Origin: Phycisphaeraceae bacterium
GTDB lineage: Bacteria > Planctomycetota > Phycisphaerae > Phycisphaerales > Zrk34
DNA length: 9,330 bases
Assembly: GCA_028281485.1 (NCBI GenBank)
Contig: JANQJT010000225.1
Span: 1-9,330, forward strand
Direction of reading: 5' to 3'
Shown here: in pieces, positions 1-5,729 of the stretch
Layout of the letters: every line of letters begins with the position of its first letter
Position numbering within the stretch: the stretch's first letter is position 1
Position numbers and translations under genes: made by a program
The notes under the pieces: generated by a model
The model's input: the letters and a program-made list of their open reading frames with translations, nothing else
The model's database searches: none
What the model was told of the DNA's origin: nothing

Positions 1-134
1 CGGGGTTGTTTGATCGTGTGGCGGGGATGTGTGGGGAGCGTATTCGGACGGCGACGGGTGTGTTTGGGGCGCACATGGAGATCGAGTCGGTGGCGGATGG
101 GCCGGTGACGATCGTGTTGGATTCGCGAGCGTAG
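1..134 (+). CDS. dtd: D-aminoacyl-tRNA deacylase, C-terminal fragment (5' end outside window)
   Basis: Reading in frame from base 3 gives about 43 residues ending at a TAG (132-134). The tail contains GVFGAHMEIESVADGPVTIV, which matches the conserved C-terminal strand of bacterial DTD (E. coli has FAADMQVSLVNDGPVTFW). DTD is a cytosolic homodimer that hydrolyses D-amino acids, and mischarged glycine, from tRNA. The Gly-cisPro motif (NxGPxT in the family) is part of the active site; here it reads ADGPVT, so the GP is kept but the preceding Asn is Ala. Only the end of the gene is visible, so the first signature motif (SQFTL-like) cannot be checked. Riboflavin synthase follows 51 bases downstream on the same strand. 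The family call is fairly secure from the tail alone; gene completeness is unknown. Confidence 0.8.
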   Translation, partial: GLFDRVAGMCGERIRTATGVFGAHMEIESVADGPVTIVLDSRA

Positions 135-171
135 CCATTTGGGGGGAGTGGAGGGACGGGGGCGTGGGTTG

Positions 172-177
172 TAAACT
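172..177 (+). promoter_or_regulatory. Possible -10 element (TAAACT) for riboflavin synthase
   Basis: TAAACT lies in a G-rich gap, nine bases before the ATG at 186. It matches TATAAT at four of six positions and no convincing -35 is visible. If used, transcription would begin at about the start codon and give a leaderless or near-leaderless mRNA. The same hexamer occurs upstream of pheT (9166-9171, minus strand). This is suggestive only; co-transcription with dtd is equally possible. Confidence 0.22.
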
Positions 178-185
178 GTGGGGCT

Positions 186-854
186 ATGTTTACGGGCATT
201 GTCAGCGGTAAGGGCGTGGTCGCGGTGATTGAGCCGAACGATTTTGGTGTGCGCTTGACGGTGGATCCGAAGGGGTGGGAATACCGGCCGAGCCACGGTG
301 ATTCGATCGCGAACAACGGTGTGTGTCTGACACACGCCCCCGCCCCCGGAAAAGGGCACGGTGATGGGATGTTGTATTTCGATGTGATCCGTCAGACGCT
401 GGAGACGACGAACCTGGGGTCTTTGGAGGTGGGAGATGCGGTGAATCTGGAGAGCAGTGTGACGGCGAACACGCCGATGGCGGGGCACTTCGTGCAGGGT
501 CACGTGGACGGGACGGGTGAGGTGACGGCGGTGAAGCGGGGGACGGATGAGGTGCGCGTGACGGTGGGCGTGGGGCGGGAGATGATGCGTTACATGGTGC
601 CGAAGGGTTCGGTGGCGGTGGATGGGGTGTCGCTGACGATCGCGGAGGTGGATGGGGAGGCGGGTACGTTTACGGTGGCGCTGATACCGACGACGCTGGA
701 GTTGACGAACATGGGTGGGGACGCGGTGGGGGATGGGGTGGACCTTGGGAGCGACATGATCGTGCGATCGGTCGTGCACGTGTTGGAGATGACGGGGGGC
801 GAGGATGGGGGCGGGGTGACGCTGGAGGGGCTCAGACGGGCGGGATACGTTTGA
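186..854 (+). CDS. ribE: Riboflavin synthase, alpha chain (lumazine-binding family)
   Basis: The enzyme dismutates two molecules of 6,7-dimethyl-8-ribityllumazine into riboflavin and a pyrimidinedione, the last step of riboflavin synthesis in the cytosol. The 222-residue protein begins with the family hallmark MFTGIV and has the usual two homologous lumazine-binding barrels. Barrel 1 (about 1-98) carries GDSIANNGVCLT (38-49). Barrel 2 (about 99-200) starts at GHFVQGHVDGTGEV (100-113) and carries KGSVAVDGVSLTIAEV (140-155) and LIPTTLELTN (166-175). The duplicated 'GDS/KGS..A..GV.LT' motif in each half is the clearest evidence. The length is slightly above the common ~200-215 because of a Gly/His-rich insertion near residues 51-60 and a Gly-rich tail. 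No FMN riboswitch is visible in the short upstream gap. The symbol follows the E. coli ribE usage; some genomes call it ribC. Confidence 0.95.
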   Translation: MFTGIVSGKGVVAVIEPNDFGVRLTVDPKGWEYRPSHGDSIANNGVCLTHAPAPGKGHGDGMLYFDVIRQTLETTNLGSLEVGDAVNLESSVTANTPMAGHFVQGHVDGTGEVTAVKRGTDEVRVTVGVGREMMRYMVPKGSVAVDGVSLTIAEVDGEAGTFTVALIPTTLELTNMGGDAVGDGVDLGSDMIVRSVVHVLEMTGGEDGGGVTLEGLRRAGYV

Positions 855-927
855 TTGAAGGGGGCTGGGGCGCGATTTGCGTGGGGTGTTTCGCGGAGAT
901 TTGTTTCGACGCGGGGGGAAAATGTCT

Positions 928-933
928 TAAAAT
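928..933 (+). promoter_or_regulatory. Possible -10 element (TAAAAT) for the lipoprotein gene
   Basis: TAAAAT matches TATAAT at five of six positions and sits in one of the few A/T-rich patches of the 855-1007 gap. The wider string CTTAAAATA (926-934) recurs exactly upstream of the aldo/keto reductase on the other strand. The best -35 at 17-base spacing is TTCGAC (905-910), which is poor. It would give a leader of about 65-70 bases, in which I see no recognisable structure. The rest of the 153-base gap shows nothing I can name. Confidence 0.35.
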
Positions 934-1007
934 ACGCGTGTCGTAACTTCGTGTGAGACGGGGTGTTTTTCGGTGAACAGGGGACTTTCAGGGACGTCTT
1001 TTAGATT

Positions 1008-1571
1008 ATGAACAAGCACGTGTTAACGGGACTGGCTGTCGCTGCGGTCGTGTTGGTCGGCGGTCTGGTCGGGTGTGACGAGATGAAGATCGATGGTCTT
1101 GAGCTGAAGAAGGTTCGGCTGGACAAGATCGATCTGAACCTGGGTGGGAAGAGGGGGCCTGAGGTGACGGAGGCGTTGGGGGTGACGCTGCCGGTGCACG
1201 TGACGGATGTGGGGATCCGTTCGCTTCCTCACGCGTCGTACCGCGTGCACATGGAAGACGGCGCGGGGATGCGTTGGTGTGTGGTGGTGGAGCACGCGGA
1301 GGGGCTGGGGGGGGAGGACTGGCAGGTGGCGTGGAACCCGGGTGATGACTGGGGGCGGTCGAAGCTGCTGGCGCCGGGTAGCGAGGCGTTTGTTGAGATG
1401 GAGGGTGTGTTACGGGGTTGGCTGGATGCGCGGATGGCGGCTGCGATGGAAGCGACTGAGCGGTCGGGCGATGCCGCGCCGCCGGCGTACCAGTTGAGCG
1501 GATTGACGACGGGGGACCATCGGGCGTACGTGGTGAGTGAGACGCTGCGCGTGTTGGGGACGATGGAGTGA
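1008..1571 (+). CDS. Small predicted lipoprotein of unknown function
   Basis: The 187-residue product starts with MNKH and a hydrophobic segment (about 5-21) ending in the lipobox L20-V21-G22-C23, so it should be cut and lipidated at Cys23 and anchored in a membrane. Asp at position +2 would mean inner-membrane retention by the E. coli rule, which may not hold here. The first mature segment (about 26-45) alternates Lys and acidic residues with Leu/Ile (KIDGLELKKVRLDKIDLNL), suggesting an amphipathic strand pattern. The remainder is mixed alpha/beta with several Trp and Met (WCVVVEHAEGLGGEDW, 86-101). I recognise no domain. No good Shine-Dalgarno is seen: AGGGA lies about 13 bases before the ATG. 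A strong terminator follows within 25 bases, so the gene ends its transcript. Third-position G is high, as in its plus-strand neighbours, which supports real coding over the Pro/Ser/His-rich antisense frame. Confidence 0.8.
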   Translation: MNKHVLTGLAVAAVVLVGGLVGCDEMKIDGLELKKVRLDKIDLNLGGKRGPEVTEALGVTLPVHVTDVGIRSLPHASYRVHMEDGAGMRWCVVVEHAEGLGGEDWQVAWNPGDDWGRSKLLAPGSEAFVEMEGVLRGWLDARMAAAMEATERSGDAAPPAYQLSGLTTGDHRAYVVSETLRVLGTME

Positions 1572-1591
1572 GTTTCAAAACAAACGACATG

Positions 1592-1622
1592 AAAGACCCC
1601 GACGGTGTGTCGGGGTTTTTTT
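1592..1622 (+). terminator. Rho-independent terminator after the lipoprotein gene, probably shared with the convergent reductase
   Basis: The stem ACCCCGAC (1596-1603) pairs with GTCGGGGT (1609-1616) around a five-base loop, followed by a run of T to 1622. An A-rich stretch on the left flank could extend the pairing. On the minus strand the same stem is followed by TCTTT, so it may also stop transcription coming from the aldo/keto reductase, whose stop codon lies about 80 bases away. Confidence 0.88.
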
Positions 1623-1637
1623 GTTGGGTGGGTTTTG

Positions 1638-1658
1638 GCCGGCCCCGGAGGGGTCGGC
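1638..1658. repeat. GC-rich hairpin between convergent genes
   Basis: GCCGGCCCC (1638-1646) pairs with GGGGTCGGC (1650-1658) across a GGA loop. This is nine base pairs including one G-T wobble. No T-tract follows on either strand, so it is not a standard terminator. It lies between the lipoprotein terminator and the reductase stop codon, and could be a REP-like intergenic element or an mRNA 3'-end stabiliser. Confidence 0.5.
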
Positions 1659-1701
1659 TATGTGGGGGAGGAGGCGACGGGGCAGAGGGGGGTAAAGGGG
1701 G

Positions 1702-2751
1702 TTAATCGGGGAGTGACTTGTAGAACTCCATGTCGGTGCCGGAGATGTCGGCGACGGCGTCGATGAGTTTGTCGCGGTCGTCGTCGGTCATCTCGGCGTA
1801 GGTGCGGCAGATGTCGGCGTTGGTGATGACCTGCTCGGGCTTGTCCATGCCGCTGATGAGCGTGGCGACGGGGAGTGACCAGACGAAGTGGAGGGCCTGG
1901 TCGAGTGTCATGCGCTCGGGGACGACCTGTCCGGGAGTCTTGCGTCCGCGGCGTGCCCAGCCGTCGATTCGGCCGAAGAACTGCCCGTTGGCGAGGGTCT
2001 TCATGGCGAAGACGCCGTAGCCGCGCTTGATGACGTCGGGGACGACGCGGTAGGCGAAGGAGTCGTAGTGGGGGTCGCAGACGTTGAGTGCGAGCTGGCA
2101 GACGTCGAGTTCGACGCCGAGTTGTGTGAGTCTTTCGAGGAGGCGGAGGGGGGCGGCGGTGCGTTTGTGGCAGGAGAAGCCGAGGTGTCGGATCTCGCCG
2201 GCGTCGCGAGCTTTGAAGAGTTCGTCGACGACGCCGTGGTCGACGCGGTAGTCGACGTCGTTGGGGTTTTCGATGGTGTGGATGTGGTAGCAGTCGAGGG
2301 TGTCGATGCCGAGTCGTTTCTTGGAGGCGTCGAGGTGTTGTCGGACCTGGGCGGCGGTGTTGGCGCGGGTCTTGGACATGATGTAGAGCTGGTCGCGGTA
2401 CTTGGGGATGAGGTACTTGCCGATGCGCGTTTCGGAGCGGCCGCCCTGGTAGGCGTGAGCGGTGTCGATGAAGCGGATGCCCTGTTCGATGGCGTTGTCG
2501 CAGATCTTCTGGGCGGTCTTTTCATCGGGCGCGCCGACGTGGTGTCCGCCGAGGCCGAGTGCGGTGATGAACTCCCCGGTGTTGCCGAGCTTGCGGAGCG
2601 GCAGGAGCTTGCCCCACTTGTCTTCGGTGATGGGTGTGGTGATGCGCTGGGGGTGCTTGTCGTCGGTTGCGCCGAAAGCGGAGGGGATGGGTGTGACGGA
2701 GAGGGTGGCGGCGAGTGCGGACATGTTCTGTAGGAACTGACGTCTATCCAT
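1702..2751 (-). CDS. Tat-exported aldo/keto reductase
   Basis: This 349-residue protein has an N-terminal twin-arginine-like signal (DRRQFLQ at 2-8, hydrophobic stretch to about 26, AFGA cut region), so it is predicted to be folded with its cofactor and then exported. The reductase domain follows (about 50-330). The catalytic tetrad is visible: D96 in FIDTAHAY, Y101, K127 in IMSKTRA, and H158 in LDCYHIH. GLGGHHVG (66-73) and the C-terminal ISGMDKPEQV segment fit an NADP-dependent (beta/alpha)8 barrel. The substrate cannot be told. I see no C-terminal 4Fe-4S cysteine cluster of the kind found in some relatives. Start choice is supported by GGGAG (2759-2763) seven bases before the ATG. The gene probably has its own promoter (2782-2787) and shares the terminator at 1592-1622. 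Third positions are strongly C-rich: 30 of the first 50 codons end in C and 10 in G. Confidence 0.93.
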   Translation of the reverse strand: MDRRQFLQNMSALAATLSVTPIPSAFGATDDKHPQRITTPITEDKWGKLLPLRKLGNTGEFITALGLGGHHVGAPDEKTAQKICDNAIEQGIRFIDTAHAYQGGRSETRIGKYLIPKYRDQLYIMSKTRANTAAQVRQHLDASKKRLGIDTLDCYHIHTIENPNDVDYRVDHGVVDELFKARDAGEIRHLGFSCHKRTAAPLRLLERLTQLGVELDVCQLALNVCDPHYDSFAYRVVPDVIKRGYGVFAMKTLANGQFFGRIDGWARRGRKTPGQVVPERMTLDQALHFVWSLPVATLISGMDKPEQVITNADICRTYAEMTDDDRDKLIDAVADISGTDMEFYKSLPD

Positions 2752-2781
2752 GATGCGGCTCCCAGTTTCGTGGTGGGTTTT

Positions 2782-2787
2782 ATTTTA
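2782..2787 (-). promoter_or_regulatory. Likely -10 element (TAAAAT) for the aldo/keto reductase
   Basis: On the minus strand TAAAAT (five of six matches to TATAAT) lies about 30 bases before the ATG. It gives a short leader that includes the GGGAG ribosome binding site at 2759-2763. The surrounding CTTAAAATA is identical to the one before the lipoprotein gene. The -35 is not convincing. Confidence 0.4.
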
Positions 2788-2842
2788 AGGGATCGTCATG
2801 GAGAAGACGTGAGGGAGGGTGGAATTATTTCGTAAAAGGGGG

Positions 2843-2876
2843 ATCGGCCAAGAGCCGATAGGCAACAGCCAACAGC
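2843..2876. repeat. Hairpin plus heptamer tandem repeat (CAACAGC type)
   Basis: CAACAGC occurs twice in direct succession (2863-2869 and 2870-2876). A related CAAGAGC sits in the same seven-base register at 2849-2855. ATCGGC (2843-2848) and GCCGAT (2854-2859) form a six-base inverted repeat around CAAGA. Read on the minus strand, the inverted repeat is followed by CCCCCTTTT, so it might also act as a weak terminator for the upstream phosphatase operon. The rest of the 180-base gap (2752-2931) holds only the reductase promoter region. Confidence 0.5.
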
Positions 2877-2931
2877 AGGGGGGCGGGCTGTGGGGATGCG
2901 TTGGCAAGGGTTTTTGATGGGGTTTAGGGGG

Positions 2932-4197
2932 TCAGGCAACGGGGACGGAGCGTTTGCGGATGGTGTTTTCCATGTGGCGCTGCTCGGCCTTGGCGTCGGG
3001 GGTGTGGCCGATGGAGGCCATGATGACGGTGAGGTCGTCGGCCTGGTGGAGCGAGCCGGGCTGGGCGTCGACGAGTTGTTCGAGGCGCGTCAGCGCGTTG
3101 GCGGGTGTGCCTTGCGAGAGTTTGTGGAACTCGTTGACGTAGCGTGTGGTGTCGTAGGAGTCGTCGTCGTCGCCGAAGGCGGTCTCGAATCCGTCGGAGT
3201 AGAGGACGAGGCGGTCGCCGGGTTCGAGTTGGACGGTGGTGAGTTCGAAGTTTTCGTCTTCGAAGATGCCGAGCAGTGCGCCATCGGGTTCGAGGTTGAC
3301 GACGGAGCCGTCGGCGCGGAGGAGCATGGGGAAGGGGTGACCGGCGCGTGCGATCTGGAGCTGGCGTGTGCGTGTGTTGATGAGCGCGTAGACGGCGGTG
3401 GCGAAGCGGTTGCCGCCGCCGGGTCGGTGGGTCATCTCGACGTTGAGTCTGGCGAGGGCTTCGTTGGGTGGGACGACGCGGTACCGGTTGTCGATGATGT
3501 CCTTGGTGGGCAGGGCGTGCTTGACGAACATGGTGAGCAGGGCGGCGGGGACGCCGTGTCCGACGACGTCGGCGATCCAGAGGGCGACGTGGTCTTCGTC
3601 GAGTCTTGCGACATCGTAGATGTCGCCGGAGACGTAGGAGGCGGGTCGGAAGAAGACGTCGACCTGTGTTTCCTGGACCTGGGGGATGTCGGTGGGGAGG
3701 AACTCGTGCTGGACGCGGGCGGCGAGGCGGAGTTCTTCGTCGAGCTTGTCGATCTGTCCGAGCAGTCCGCCGTGGTGTCGGCGTGTGATGGACAGTTCCT
3801 GTCGGAGGAGCTGGATGGAGTCGGCCTGCGAGGCGAGGGTCTGGAGGACGAGGCAGAACTGCTGGGGGTGTGTGTCTTGCGGGAGGACGACGGAGCCGGT
3901 CTGGAAGACGGAGCCGGGTACGAGTGTCTCGTTTGCGCGGGTGATGAGGGTGGGCAGGTGTGAGACGGCGAGGACTTCGAAGAGTTCGAAGAGTGCGTCG
4001 TCGAGGTGGTTGTCGCCGAGGAAGACCCATGCGACGGCGGCGCGTTCGGTGGCGGCTTCGTTGAGGTCTTCGGGGTTGCGGTGGTCGAGTGTGGGTGTGT
4101 TATCGGCGGGCCAGGCGTTGAGGACGCGCATGGCGAGTTCGTGGGCGGCGGCTTCGTCGCCGGGGAAGGAGACCAGGAGGATGCGGTTGTGATTCAT
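2932..4197 (-). CDS. SpoIIE/RsbU-type PP2C phosphatase with N-terminal receiver-like domain
   Basis: The 421-residue protein has three parts. Residues 1-125 look like a degenerate response-regulator receiver: RILLVS as strand 1, AVAWVFL as strand 3, HLPTLITRAN as strand 4, and a VVLPQ segment where receivers have a Lys-Pro. The phospho-acceptor Asp and conserved Lys are not evident. Residues about 126-168 form a charged helix, probably a coiled-coil linker, ending in ARVQHEFLP, which is typical just before this phosphatase domain. Residues about 175-398 are the PP2C-like domain, with SGDIYDV (190-196), IADVVGHG (208-215), AGHPFPMLL (285-293), PGDRLVLYSDGFETA (326-340) and DDLT (387-390). D192, D210, D335 and D387/D388 are the likely metal ligands. 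Family members dephosphorylate anti-sigma antagonists; the substrate here is unknown and no RsbV/RsbW-like gene is in the window. The gene lies 42 bases after the DUF192 gene. Confidence 0.9.
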   Translation of the reverse strand: MNHNRILLVSFPGDEAAAHELAMRVLNAWPADNTPTLDHRNPEDLNEAATERAAVAWVFLGDNHLDDALFELFEVLAVSHLPTLITRANETLVPGSVFQTGSVVLPQDTHPQQFCLVLQTLASQADSIQLLRQELSITRRHHGGLLGQIDKLDEELRLAARVQHEFLPTDIPQVQETQVDVFFRPASYVSGDIYDVARLDEDHVALWIADVVGHGVPAALLTMFVKHALPTKDIIDNRYRVVPPNEALARLNVEMTHRPGGGNRFATAVYALINTRTRQLQIARAGHPFPMLLRADGSVVNLEPDGALLGIFEDENFELTTVQLEPGDRLVLYSDGFETAFGDDDDSYDTTRYVNEFHKLSQGTPANALTRLEQLVDAQPGSLHQADDLTVIMASIGHTPDAKAEQRHMENTIRKRSVPVA

Positions 4198-4239
4198 GAT
4201 GCCCCATGCGCGAAAGGTAACGACTGAGTGAACATCGAC

Positions 4240-4758
4240 TCAGCGGGCCCATCGCTTGAGGGCGTCGATGGGTAAATCGAGTTTTTGGCCGGGTGTGAGG
4301 TGTAGTGGGTCTGCGGCGTTTCGGTTGAGCTCGATGACGAATTGCGCGGGGTAATTGCTTGACGCGTTGTAGGGGGAGGCGGGGTTGCGGATGGTGTTTT
4401 CGGGTGTGCCGGGGGGTGGGGCGGTCATGTGGGAGACGTTGACGACGCGTCCGGCGGCGTCGATGAAGATGACGTCGAGGTCGATGAGGCAGTTGTTCAT
4501 CCAGAAGAATCTGGGGGCGGTTTTGGTGAAGGCGAAGATCATGCCGCGGTCGGGTGGGAGGGAGTCGGCGGTGCGGTGCATGAGGCCGCGTTCGCGGGCG
4601 TCTTCGTCGAGTGCGGTTTCGAGTGTGAAGGTGTGGTCGTTGATGTGCCAGGTGATGGTGGTGCGGGGTGTGTGGTCTTCTCGCACGAGCGGGAGGGTGA
4701 CGGCGGTGGCGACGGCGATGGCGCCGATGCAGAAGATGGCGAGTTTGAGTTTATTCAT
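4240..4758 (-). CDS. DUF192 family protein, membrane-anchored or secreted
   Basis: This 172-residue protein starts with a signal sequence or single membrane anchor (MNKLKLAIFCIGAIAVATAV, residues 1-20). A DUF192 domain follows (about 38-165). Diagnostic pieces are ARERGLMHR (54-62), GMIFAF (72-77), FFWMNNCLIDLDVIFID (84-100) and FVIELN (140-145). The family role is not established; many members are exported small beta-barrel proteins. The start ATG overlaps the gluQ stop by eight bases (ATGAATAA) with no ribosome binding site, so translation is probably coupled. Between its stop and the phosphatase start is a weak six-base inverted repeat (4224-4229 with 4238-4243) without a T-tract. This does not look like a terminator, so I infer one operon gluQ, DUF192, phosphatase. 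Confidence 0.9.
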   Translation of the reverse strand: MNKLKLAIFCIGAIAVATAVTLPLVREDHTPRTTITWHINDHTFTLETALDEDARERGLMHRTADSLPPDRGMIFAFTKTAPRFFWMNNCLIDLDVIFIDAAGRVVNVSHMTAPPPGTPENTIRNPASPYNASSNYPAQFVIELNRNAADPLHLTPGQKLDLPIDALKRWAR

Positions 4759-5704
4759 CGCAGAGCCAGCGGTGGTCGCGGTCGGTAAAGGTGATCGGAT
4801 CGGTGGGCAGTTTAGCGATGTCGAAGCGTGAGGCGAAGTCTTGCGGAGTCAGGGGAGCGCGGGGTCCGATGCCGCAGTACTCGGCCAGCAAGCCGAGGAG
4901 GCGCTGCGGGGGGACGCCGCGATCGCGGTAGAAGGCGATGCGTGTGTCGCCGTGTCGTTTGGCGAGGCGTCGTCCGTCGGGGCCGAGGACGAGGGGGAGG
5001 TGGGTGTAGGTGGGAATGGGCTGGAGGTTGAGGGCGTGGTAGAGGATGAGCTGGCGAGCGGTGGAGCGGAGCAGGTCGTCGCCGCGGACGATGTGTGTGA
5101 TGTTCTGTCGTGCGTCGTCGACGACGGTGGCGAGCTGGTAGGCGGGGAGGCCTGACTTGGCTGCGACGACGAAGTCGCCGACCTGTTGCTGGACGTTGAC
5201 GGATTGCGGGCCGAGGCGTGTGTCGGTGAAGGGGGTGGGTGTGTCGGGGACGATGAGGCGGTAGGCGGTGTTCTGATCGGTGACGGGTTTAAAGGTGAAG
5301 GGGGCGGGGGAGGGGGGCCGATTGATGGCGGGGTAGTGGATTTCGTGTTCGTCAGAGTGGGGTGCAGAGGCGGCGGCGAGGATCTCGTTGCGCGTGGCGG
5401 TGCAGGGGTAGATGAGGGCGCGAGCGGCGAGGGCGGTGAGGGCGTCGTGGTAGGGGGCCAGGTCGTCGGACTGGTAGACGGGGCCGGTGTGCCAGTTCAT
5501 TCCGAGCCAGGTGAGGTCTTCGATGGCCTGTTGGTCGGCGCCGGACTTGGTGCGGGGTGTGTCCAGGTCGTCGATGCGTAGGACGATGTGCCAGTTGTTC
5601 TGGACGGCGAGCGCCCAGTTGATGAGGAAGGTGCGGGCGTTGCCGAGGTGGAGTGCGCCGGTGGGGGAGGGTGCGAGGCGCGTGGTGGGGGTGGTCGTGG
5701 TCAT
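4751..5704 (-). CDS. gluQ: Glutamyl-Q tRNA(Asp) synthetase
   Basis: GluQ activates glutamate and attaches it to the queuosine base at position 34 of tRNA-Asp. It resembles the catalytic half of glutamyl-tRNA synthetase without the anticodon-binding part. The 317 residues fit that short form. Visible features are RLAPSPTGALHLGNA (9-23, the HIGH-type signature), LRIDDLDTPR (42-51), YQLATVVDD (189-197), HIVRGDDLL (204-212) and RRLAKRHGD (245-253), which stands in for KMSKS. The zinc site of E. coli GluQ (Cys, Cys, Tyr, Cys) is mostly lost: C101 is kept, but A103 and N128 replace two cysteines, with Y124 kept. I place the start at the ATG at 5702-5704, because RLAPSPTG follows eight residues later. 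The open frame runs on to 5878, but that extension lies antisense to purN and has no family similarity. A discriminating full-length GltX is ruled out by length. Confidence 0.9.
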   Translation of the reverse strand: MTTTTPTTRLAPSPTGALHLGNARTFLINWALAVQNNWHIVLRIDDLDTPRTKSGADQQAIEDLTWLGMNWHTGPVYQSDDLAPYHDALTALAARALIYPCTATRNEILAAASAPHSDEHEIHYPAINRPPSPAPFTFKPVTDQNTAYRLIVPDTPTPFTDTRLGPQSVNVQQQVGDFVVAAKSGLPAYQLATVVDDARQNITHIVRGDDLLRSTARQLILYHALNLQPIPTYTHLPLVLGPDGRRLAKRHGDTRIAFYRDRGVPPQRLLGLLAEYCGIGPRAPLTPQDFASRFDIAKLPTDPITFTDRDHRWLCDE

Positions 5705-5712
5705 GGGATGCG

Positions 5713-5719
5713 TATGATA
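5713..5719. promoter_or_regulatory. Symmetric -10-like element between gluQ and purN
   Basis: Within the 25-base divergent gap, TATGAT reads on the plus strand (5713-5718) and TATCAT on the minus strand (5714-5719). Each matches TATAAT at five of six positions. Expected start sites seven or so bases downstream fall within a few bases of each start codon (5704 minus; 5724 GTG or 5730 ATG plus), implying leaderless messages. On the minus strand TTGCGC (5739-5744) could be a weak -35 at 19-base spacing; no -35 is seen on the plus strand. Confidence 0.4.
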
Positions 5720-5729
5720 TCTTGTGGTG

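Noticed and set aside
29..211. 60-residue Gly/Trp-rich plus-strand open frame at the left edge
   Set aside because: Out of frame with the dtd tail and overlaps the riboflavin synthase start; no motif.
1888..2733. 281-residue plus-strand open frame antisense to the aldo/keto reductase
   Set aside because: Composition is almost only Val, Asp, Glu, Gly and Ala with no motif; the minus-strand frame has the full catalytic tetrad. It is a by-product of C-rich third positions on the minus strand.
2890..3963. 357-residue plus-strand open frame antisense to the phosphatase
   Set aside because: Same low-complexity Val/Asp/Glu/Gly pattern; the opposite strand encodes a complete PP2C domain.
4224..4243. 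Terminator between the DUF192 gene and the phosphatase
   Set aside because: The inverted repeat is only six bases with an eight-base loop, overlaps the stop codon, and has no T-tract.
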